Source: a virus. Taken from it: DNA of 64,000 bases. The notes beneath the pieces are model-generated. The model searched no databases. It saw only the letters and a program-made list of their open reading frames with translations, and was not told the DNA's origin. The stretch covers positions 1 to 64,000 of the IMG/VR virus record IMGVR_UViG_3300042894_002899; one strand, 5' to 3'. Positions 59,075 through 64,000 of the stretch are shown here, one piece after another. Position 1 is the first letter of the stretch. Every line of letters begins with the position of its first letter. The position numbers and the translations under genes are program-made.

Positions 59075-59833
59075 ATGATCTACACACCAGAACTTATTAA
59101 ATCAATTGCACCAGCAGTATTCGCAACAGCACCATCTCCAAAGATGACAAACAAGTATGAGTTTGTCCCTACTCACGAGATAATGGATATGTTTGACCGT
59201 CAGGGTTGGCAACTATCATCAGTAAAACAAACAGGTAAAGGTGTTCACAATGTCCACGAGTTGAAATACAGAAACGGACAATTACCTAAAGTTGGTGACT
59301 CTGTTGTTGAAGCGGTGATCCGCAACTCTCACGATGGAACCGCAACATTCTCAATGGGAGCCGGTTTGTTCCGATTGGTATGTTCTAACGGACTCACAGT
59401 TCCTACGTCAGTTGCTGAGAAATTCTCAATCCGTCACAACCACTTCTCATACGACGACGTAAAAGAATTGGCCGACTCATTCTCACAGAAACTTCCAAAG
59501 ATTGAGGCATCTGTAAACCGAATGATGGAGCGTCAGTTGACTGAGAAAGAAAAACTACGTTTGGTTAGCGAAGCGGTTAAGATCCGATGGGCAGTTGGGA
59601 ACCAACCACAATCTTTGGATGTGAGTGATATCCTTACACCATTCCGACCTGAAGACGAAGGTGACGATCTATGGACAACCTTCAACGTGATCCAAGAGAA
59701 GATGGTAAAGGGTGGGTTTTCATACCAAACACCACGAGGACGAACAACCAAACTACGTGGGATTAACAGCATCCAAGCTTCAAACCGATTAAACACTAAA
59801 CTTTGGGAAGCCGCTGAACTATTATTGGTGTAA
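59075..59833 (+). CDS. DUF932-like protein
   Basis: This 252-residue protein resembles the DUF932 family of phage and plasmid proteins. The core phrases are GLFRLVCSNGLTVPTSVAEK (about 107-126), then SIRHNHFSYDDV, and a later KIRWAVGNQPQSLDVSDIL. The function of the family is not known; some members are tied to plasmid or phage replication or anti-restriction. It is 3 nt after the small basic gene. The codon choice (more CCG, CGT, CAC) seems richer in G and C than its neighbours, which may indicate transfer or stronger expression. Confidence 0.75.
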   Translation: MIYTPELIKSIAPAVFATAPSPKMTNKYEFVPTHEIMDMFDRQGWQLSSVKQTGKGVHNVHELKYRNGQLPKVGDSVVEAVIRNSHDGTATFSMGAGLFRLVCSNGLTVPTSVAEKFSIRHNHFSYDDVKELADSFSQKLPKIEASVNRMMERQLTEKEKLRLVSEAVKIRWAVGNQPQSLDVSDILTPFRPEDEGDDLWTTFNVIQEKMVKGGFSYQTPRGRTTKLRGINSIQASNRLNTKLWEAAELLLV

Positions 59834-59841
59834 ATTAACAC

Positions 59842-59865
59842 GGGGGTCACTGACCCCCATTTTTA
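59842..59865 (+). terminator. Hairpin terminator
   Basis: GGGGGT (59842-59847) pairs with ACCCCC (59853-59858), followed by ATTTTTA. The T run is short, so it may be a weak terminator or pause site. Confidence 0.65.
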
Positions 59866-59869
59866 AATT

Positions 59870-60217
59870 ATGGGAAATTTCATACACGAAGAGAAGTTTT
59901 TAAAACTTCATCAAGACACAAAATCTGAGTTATTATCGGTTAATAAACTCGAAGATAATCACGAACTAACACCTGACTTTCTTTTTACCAAACCTAAATT
60001 CACTCCATATTTATTGGACGGTAAAGAGGTTTCAGGACAAATGTCATATCTCGAATCAATTTTTGTTTATGATGATGACATTTACCTATATTTATCTAGA
60101 AGTGAGTCAATGTTCTCTTCTTTTTCTTGTAAGATTTATTATCCTATAAAAAAGAGAAAAGACGTAGAATTCTTTATATTAAACTTAAAAAAATTGAAAA
60201 AAAATGGAAATCAGTAG
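59870..60217 (+). CDS. Hypothetical protein
   Basis: This 115-residue protein is read from ATGGGAAATTTC. It is alpha/beta with alternating aromatic strands (SQ and YLESIFVYDDDIYLYLSRSE) and a basic end (KIYYPIKKRKDVEFFILNLK). No family is recognised. It overlaps the thioredoxin gene by 14 nt and is thus likely co-translated with the redox pair. Confidence 0.62.
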   Translation: MGNFIHEEKFLKLHQDTKSELLSVNKLEDNHELTPDFLFTKPKFTPYLLDGKEVSGQMSYLESIFVYDDDIYLYLSRSESMFSSFSCKIYYPIKKRKDVEFFILNLKKLKKNGNQ

Positions 60218-60518
60218 TGTAGAATTACAAGAAAAAATTAAAAATGGTGAAAAAATTGTTGTTGAGTTTTGGGCTGAATGGTGTGGACCATGTAAGATGA
60301 TGAAACCAATATTCGAAAGAGTTGCTAAGGCTAACACAACGGAAGTTCAAATGTATACCATGAATGTTGATACGAATAAAGCCGCTGCTGCAGGACTTGG
60401 TATTAGAAGCATCCCTACTATTAAAGTGTTTAACTCTGGTGAAGTTGTAGATACTAAAGTTGGCGCCCTTAACGAGAATCAAATAAACGAGATGATCGGA
60501 GAGTTAATTCATGGATAA
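60204..60518 (+). CDS. Thioredoxin
   Basis: This 104-residue protein has the thioredoxin active site WCGPC at 26-30 and the cis-Pro loop (IRSIPTIKVF, about 68-77), with typical length and strand order. It should reduce the C-terminal cysteines of NrdA or other disulfides. It overlaps the glutaredoxin-like gene by 8 nt and the gene before by 14 nt. The presence of both proteins near each other, with class I NrdAB at the other end of the window, points to a phage-supplied electron source for dNTP synthesis. Confidence 0.95.
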   Translation: MEISSVELQEKIKNGEKIVVEFWAEWCGPCKMMKPIFERVAKANTTEVQMYTMNVDTNKAAAAGLGIRSIPTIKVFNSGEVVDTKVGALNENQINEMIGELIHG

Positions 60519-60798
60519 GATTGCAGTTGTCTTCACCATGAAGAGTTGTCCCCACTGTCACGACTTCAAAAATATGTTAACTGAAGCGGGGATTGATTTT
60601 ATCGATAGAGATATTGATGAACACGAAGAAGAGTACGACATGTTTGTGGAAGCAACTGGTAATGATTTTGTACCAGCATTCATGTTAGTAGAAAATCCTG
60701 AAAGTGAAAAACCGACCACAGGTCTTTACGCACCTGATCGAGACTTTGAGGATGTTGAACAAGGATTAAATATAATCAGAGAATTTTTCGAAAGATAA
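60511..60798 (+). CDS. Glutaredoxin-like protein
   Basis: This 95-residue protein has the glutaredoxin active site CPHC at 13-16 and the family layout: FTMKSCPHCHDF, then a helix, FIDRDIDE, and FVPAFMLVE with the cis-Pro. The C-terminal GLYAPDRDF and a final helix follow. It is coupled to thioredoxin by an 8-nt overlap and ends at a terminator. The likely role is to deliver electrons to NrdA. Confidence 0.88.
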   Translation: MDKIAVVFTMKSCPHCHDFKNMLTEAGIDFIDRDIDEHEEEYDMFVEATGNDFVPAFMLVENPESEKPTTGLYAPDRDFEDVEQGLNIIREFFER

Positions 60799-60805
60799 AA
60801 AACAA

Positions 60806-60832
60806 AACCCCTCGATATCGAGGGGTTTTTTT
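60806..60832. terminator. Bidirectional terminator between convergent genes
   Basis: AACCCCTCG (60806-60814) pairs with CGAGGGGTT (60819-60827), 4-nt loop, then T run. A-rich sequence on the other side would allow termination from the minus-strand gene as well. Confidence 0.92.
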
Positions 60833-61526
60833 ATATTAAAATGATGTCTTTTAGTCTATCCTGAGCCAAGTATGGTTTTGGATCATCAGGTTTGGTAATA
60901 TCCTCAATTAAGTTGTAGTTTGTCAGACACTCACTAAATTCCTTTACATTCATATCAAACACATCCAAAACGAGATCTTTGATTGTTTTATTAGGTATTC
61001 TTGAATCTGAAACAATTTTTATTTTGTGATCTTCCTCCTCATCAATCTCACTATTATAATAGAACATTAAATTATCTACACCAAGTAAACTATACATTTG
61101 GTTGAAGATATAATGTCCGTAGTAGTAAATTCCTCTACCACATCCTAAACTATATCCATAGGGGAATTCAGATGAGATACTGATCTCAGTAAATGGTTCT
61201 TCTTCCTCGATTTGAAATGATTTATTAACTCTAACCCAAGCTTTAGATAAATCATCAATACTTTGTTCGTACTTGATTATATCGATAACGTTGATGTCCT
61301 TTATACCTAATGATGTGAAAAGGTCCTCAAACTCTTTAATAAAGTCGTATTTAAGATCACTAAGATCTAACTCTTTATCACTTGTTGTTTGACCATTAAC
61401 AACCACAAAGGTTTCACAATCTGTAATTTGGATTATTGTATTTTCTTTCTTGTCGAATTTAGATAGAATGTAGTCGGCAAATAGATTTACAAAATACCGT
61501 CTTGTGTTTTTTTCTAATTTTCTCAT
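60831..61526 (-). CDS. Hypothetical protein on the minus strand
   Basis: This 231-residue protein is read from the ATG at 61524-61526 (MRKLEKNTRRYFVNLFADYI). A frame open further upstream would overlap the neighbouring gene by 101 nt, so the internal start is chosen. It is acidic (IEEEEPFTEISISSEFPYGY, then EIDEEEDHKIKIVSDS) and ends in KPYLAQDRLKDIILI. No motif is recognised. It shares with the next minus-strand gene an acidic character and possible head-associated status. Confidence 0.62.
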   Translation of the reverse strand: MRKLEKNTRRYFVNLFADYILSKFDKKENTIIQITDCETFVVVNGQTTSDKELDLSDLKYDFIKEFEDLFTSLGIKDINVIDIIKYEQSIDDLSKAWVRVNKSFQIEEEEPFTEISISSEFPYGYSLGCGRGIYYYGHYIFNQMYSLLGVDNLMFYYNSEIDEEEDHKIKIVSDSRIPNKTIKDLVLDVFDMNVKEFSECLTNYNLIEDITKPDDPKPYLAQDRLKDIILI

Positions 61527-61567
61527 ACTTTGATTTTTTATAATGTGTATGAGAAATAACTTAAAGT

Positions 61568-61574
61568 ATAAATA
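61568..61574 (-). promoter_or_regulatory. TATTTAT motif on the minus strand
   Basis: ACTATTTATACTTT lies 41 nt before the ATG at 61526, further than in most cases, and overlaps the gap after the next minus-strand gene. The evidence is therefore weak. Confidence 0.3.
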
Positions 61575-61575
61575 G

Positions 61576-62700
61576 TTAGATGTAATCGGTAAAGTTTTCG
61601 TTAATATTCTTTCTTGTTCTATACCAGTCAGGATAGTCAGGTACTCTAAAATCAATACACTCAACCTCACTTTCATTAATCATAGCAACAAGTAAGTTGA
61701 TAAAATCACCAAAATATTCTAAATGAGAGTCAGTGTATTGATCCATTTTTCTTCCATTTAAAAATTCTTTAATAATATTTGGAAAATTCCTGATTTTCAA
61801 ATACTCATGATATACCGTTTTTTTGTTTCCGTCTCTTAAAGTGACTTCCCTTGACACATTATCAAATCCACCCTCAAAAAAATCGTCTAAACCATCATAA
61901 ACAAGGTCATAAACTTCACCTTCATACGCTTGATTTTCAGAGTTCCAATATAAACTTCTTAACTCTTGACCTATTTCTTCTAAGTCATTATTGAATAGTT
62001 CATTTATTGCATTTCCATCTTTCACTAAATCGTTTAAGTCCTGAGGTTTTACTCTAAAATAACCATCAGTTCCTTGTTCTTCAGAAAGACTCTCAAAAAA
62101 ATCAGAGTTATAATCCTCCAAAGACAATTCCTTATCCCCAACTTCTTTATATATAATATCTTTTAGTCTTGTTATGTTTGATTCGTCTAACTCCTCAACA
62201 ACTTCATATGGTTTTACGTTATTATCGTAATACCAGTCGTGACCCATACCATCCTCACTTAAAATCTTTTTCGCCACATATCTGGCTCCACCATCACGAT
62301 TTGACCCACAAAAAAGAAAAGATAAATCCTCTCTATCTTTTACATAAAAATAAAAACCATCAGGTCTAACATCAACATCAGTAATTAGATTGTTGGTTAT
62401 AAAAATCATAGTATCTTCATAGTTATGTGTTAAACCATGAAGAAGGTATAGATTTTTAAATTCTTCTGGCATTGTGTCATAATCTAAATTAGTTACAATA
62501 CCATTATCAACTAAAAATTGAAAAAGTTCCTCATCAAATTCCCTAGACGGTAATTCTCCCAAACTAAGATCATCTAATAAACCATATTTTTTGATAAAGT
62601 TTAAAAAATTGATCACAGTATTAAAGAACGGTTCAATATCCTCCTCGTAATCACCACTATTAAAAGACTTAAGTAAATTTTTTGCTCTTTCTAAACTCAT
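61576..62700 (-). CDS. Acidic hypothetical protein on the minus strand
   Basis: This 374-residue protein starts MSLERAKNLLKSFNSGDYEE. It is strongly acidic, with an alpha-helical first third and phrases such as FYFYVKDREDLSFLFCGSNR and DRR-free loops. The C-terminal part ends RTRKNINENFTDYI, where IN-E-N recalls the (L/I)xE sites. No family is recognised. A TATTTAT motif lies 5 nt before its start, so it is transcribed from its own late-type signal. Confidence 0.62.
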   Translation of the reverse strand: MSLERAKNLLKSFNSGDYEEDIEPFFNTVINFLNFIKKYGLLDDLSLGELPSREFDEELFQFLVDNGIVTNLDYDTMPEEFKNLYLLHGLTHNYEDTMIFITNNLITDVDVRPDGFYFYVKDREDLSFLFCGSNRDGGARYVAKKILSEDGMGHDWYYDNNVKPYEVVEELDESNITRLKDIIYKEVGDKELSLEDYNSDFFESLSEEQGTDGYFRVKPQDLNDLVKDGNAINELFNNDLEEIGQELRSLYWNSENQAYEGEVYDLVYDGLDDFFEGGFDNVSREVTLRDGNKKTVYHEYLKIRNFPNIIKEFLNGRKMDQYTDSHLEYFGDFINLLVAMINESEVECIDFRVPDYPDWYRTRKNINENFTDYI

Positions 62701-62705
62701 ATTGA

Positions 62706-62712
62706 ATAAATA
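62706..62712 (-). promoter_or_regulatory. TATTTAT motif on the minus strand
   Basis: Read on the minus strand, GATATTTATTCAAT lies 5 nt before the ATG at 62700. The spacing equals that at 54427, 54844 and 63007. Confidence 0.55.
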
Positions 62713-62724
62713 TCATAAATAAAA

Positions 62725-62750
62725 AAAGGTGTCCCAAAAGAAACACCTTT
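62725..62750 (-). terminator. Terminator for the MGCGC gene
   Basis: On the minus strand, AAAGGTGT and ACACCTTT form a stem with a 10-nt loop and a T run follows. It separates the small 62772 gene from the next minus-strand gene. Confidence 0.8.
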
Positions 62751-62771
62751 ATCCGATGATACACGGAAATA

Positions 62772-62915
62772 TTACCTTCTGTAATATTTGTTCACAATTT
62801 TTTTAACTGACTCTTGTACGTTGGTTTGTGCAGTATTAGTACCTTGTTGAGTCTGTGTTTGTGTTTGTGTTTGAGGTTGTTGTGCTTGTTGTTTGTTTTT
62901 ACATCCGCAGCCCAT
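62772..62915 (-). CDS. Small Cys/Gln-rich protein (MGCGCK type)
   Basis: This 47-residue protein is read from the ATG at 62913-62915. It begins MGCGCKNKQQAQQPQTQTQT, with a Gln/Thr repeat, and ends VQESVKKIVNKYYRR. Short MGCGC-type proteins are common in Bacteroidota and their phages; the function is unknown. The GCGC start could bind metal. An upstream extension in frame exists but would cross the divergent TATTTAT motifs, so it is not used. A TATTTAT motif lies 30 nt upstream. Confidence 0.68.
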   Translation of the reverse strand: MGCGCKNKQQAQQPQTQTQTQTQQGTNTAQTNVQESVKKIVNKYYRR

Positions 62916-62945
62916 GACTTTATATTTTAATTGGTTTATTTGTCT

Positions 62946-62952
62946 ATAAATA
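62946..62952 (-). promoter_or_regulatory. TATTTAT motif on the minus strand
   Basis: Read on the minus strand, AGATATTTATAGAC lies 30 nt before the ATG at 62915, back to back with the motif for the plus-strand gene at 63019. Confidence 0.42.
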
Positions 62953-63006
62953 TCTGTTAAAATAAGATTAGTTGGAAAAATCCAATAATCAATTATATTC
63001 TTAGGA

Positions 63007-63013
63007 TATTTAT
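63007..63013 (+). promoter_or_regulatory. TATTTAT motif
   Basis: GGATATTTATAA lies 5 nt before the ATG at 63019 in a divergent intergenic region. Confidence 0.52.
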
Positions 63014-63018
63014 AACAT

Positions 63019-64000
63019 ATGTCAATTAAAAATCTATTAAGTAATTTACTCATAGAACAGGATGATAGTCTTGTAACTATCACACCTGAACAATATCTTG
63101 AACAATTAGAAAATGTCGGCGGAATAGCAGAAAGAATATCTATGCTTAAACCATATAGAGGTAAAGGTATTGTGATTAATGGTGACTTAAACCTCCGAGA
63201 TGATAAAAATGTTGGACCACTTACCGGTGTCGTAAGGATAATGGGTAGATTGAATATCGCCCGCTCAAATGTACCTAACTTGAACGGTATTACGGTCGAT
63301 GGTTATGTTGATGATTACGGATCATCTATGTGGAAAACAAAAAAACAAGTTGAACTTAATAAAAAACTTGCCGAGTTAGATCAGAAAAGGAAAGAAGACG
63401 AGTGGAATAGTAATAATGACGATGATGATGCTAAAAGAACATCTGCATTGTATAGTATTTTAGGTATACAAGGTATGATCGGTATGACCGAAGATGAAGA
63501 AGGTAACGAAGTACGTGAAGATAAGTATTTTTTGTATCCTCAAGGTAGAGGAACCGGTGGTTATGGTAAACAATATGAATGGTTGGGTGGTGATAACAAA
63601 TTTGAAGGTATTCTTTACGATGTATATACGGAAGATGAGGCAGATATGGCATCAAAAATTGCGGTTAGAAATATGATCGACGACATGGGTTACGACGCTT
63701 TCTCAAGTTGGGTTTGGGATAATGCAATCGATAAAGATCATTGGAGAAGATGGTTAGATGAATTCCACACTGATGTGTACTATCAGGACCCAGAAGGACA
63801 TGAAATTCCTTTAACTTTATCTACAACACAGAAAGCACAAGTAGACAAATTTCAAAAATCAATTAACGACCTTAAAACTAAATTAACTACTGAAAACTTA
63901 CCCGAAGACCAAAAAAATATAATCCTCAAAAAAATCGAAGGATTTGAAAATATAATTGAAGATATTGAAGAAGATCCTCAAGGTGAATACGATGAAGATT
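63019..64000 (+). CDS. Leader-bearing hypothetical protein, cut by the window end
   Basis: At least 327 residues are encoded with no stop before the window ends. The start MSIKNLLSNLLIEQDDSL has L-I-E at 11-13 and resembles the start of the LRR protein at 52996 (MSLLFKNLLKDLIVE). A region at about 35-100 looks like repeated short strands (GKGIVINGDLNLRDD, then VVRIMGRLNIARSNVPNLNG), similar to beta-solenoid or LRR-like turns. A charged linker and an alpha/beta domain follow (ILYDVYTEDEADMASKIAVR, then DDMGYDAFSSWVWDNAI). The C-terminus is a coiled coil as far as visible. The role may be like that of the LRR protein. Confidence 0.72.
   Translation, partial: MSIKNLLSNLLIEQDDSLVTITPEQYLEQLENVGGIAERISMLKPYRGKGIVINGDLNLRDDKNVGPLTGVVRIMGRLNIARSNVPNLNGITVDGYVDDYGSSMWKTKKQVELNKKLAELDQKRKEDEWNSNNDDDDAKRTSALYSILGIQGMIGMTEDEEGNEVREDKYFLYPQGRGTGGYGKQYEWLGGDNKFEGILYDVYTEDEADMASKIAVRNMIDDMGYDAFSSWVWDNAIDKDHWRRWLDEFHTDVYYQDPEGHEIPLTLSTTQKAQVDKFQKSINDLKTKLTTENLPEDQKNIILKKIEGFENIIEDIEEDPQGEYDED

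Noticed and set aside
61527-61676. Longer N-terminus for the minus-strand 60831 gene
   Set aside because: It would overlap the adjacent minus-strand gene by about 100 nt, while an ATG follows at 61524-61526.
4850-63013. T4 late promoter (TATAAATA) as explanation of the upstream motif
   Set aside because: In gene direction the motif reads TATTTAT. Only a few sites also contain TATAAATA (for example at 4853), so T4 polarity does not fit the set.
62916-63083. Longer N-terminus for the MGCGC protein
   Set aside because: It would cross the divergent intergenic region with both TATTTAT motifs and the start of the plus-strand gene at 63019; MGCGC is the typical start of such small proteins.
1-64000. 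Prophage or plasmid origin; integrase, attachment sites, tRNA genes
   Set aside because: No integrase, excisionase, repressor, partition gene or tRNA was found, and there are no bacterial flanking genes. A lytic phage genome is the simpler reading for this window, though genes outside it are unseen.

Overview
The window is a gene-dense, AT-rich piece of the genome of a large tailed phage (myovirus of the broad T4-like kind) that most likely infects a member of the Bacteroidota. The phage assignment rests on the baseplate wedge homologues of gp25 and gp6 in T4 order, the gp46/gp47-type recombination nuclease, a DnaB-type helicase, a DnaG-type primase, class I ribonucleotide reductase, fibre genes and an amidase. 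The host assignment rests on four independent signals: promoters of the Bacteroidota type (TTG, about 20 nt, TAnnTTTG), SprB-like repeats in the fibres, a Bacteroidota-type primary sigma factor, and a small Hc1/histone-H1-like protein of the kind common in that phylum. There is no integrase, no tRNA gene and no CRISPR array, and almost no non-coding space; no gap exceeds 300 bases.

Layout. 0-4.8 kb: replicative helicase, then NrdB and NrdA, closed by a terminator. 4.9-5.4 kb: a single-gene unit with a leader-like N-terminus. 5.4-32 kb: a long virion block running from baseplate (gp25-like, gp6-like, a 1859-residue protein with a hydrophobic core segment and further wedge/adaptor proteins) into host-recognition proteins (PKD-type domain, seven SprB-like repeats, a Gly-X-Y fibre with an S74 chaperone, a putative glycosyltransferase, Cys-rich and Pro/Thr-linker proteins), ending with a RuvC-like nuclease. 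32.7-34.2 kb: two fibre-type genes on the opposite strand. 34.3-42.7 kb: a translationally coupled replication/recombination block (primase, PD-(D/E)XK nuclease, zinc ribbon, gp47, coiled coil, gp46, sigma factor). 42.8-46.9 kb: membrane protein, amidase and two spanin-like proteins. 46.9-64 kb: an accessory region with an acidic EF-hand protein, Hc1-like protein, DnaJ, Dam methylase, an LRR protein, a cluster of small proteins sharing an N-terminal leader, a DUF932-like protein, thioredoxin and glutaredoxin, and finally three minus-strand genes and one gene that runs off the end.

Two transcription signals seem to divide the genome. Presumed early genes (Dam, SAP-domain protein, small basic protein, others) carry host-like TTG-N19/20-TAnnYTTG promoters with the ATG 2-4 nt further on, implying leaderless messages. 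Virion and leader-bearing genes instead carry TATTTAT 5-30 nt before the start, in the direction of the gene on both strands. The phage-encoded sigma factor is a natural candidate for switching between them.

The most unusual observation is that at least eleven otherwise unlike proteins start with a short peptide ending in (L/I)-x-E at residues 10-26 (for example MKIIITESQYSLLKE). That is the form of T4 capsid-targeting sequences cut by the prohead protease, so this may be a large set of proteins packaged in the head and delivered with the DNA. All functions are inferred from sequence reading alone.
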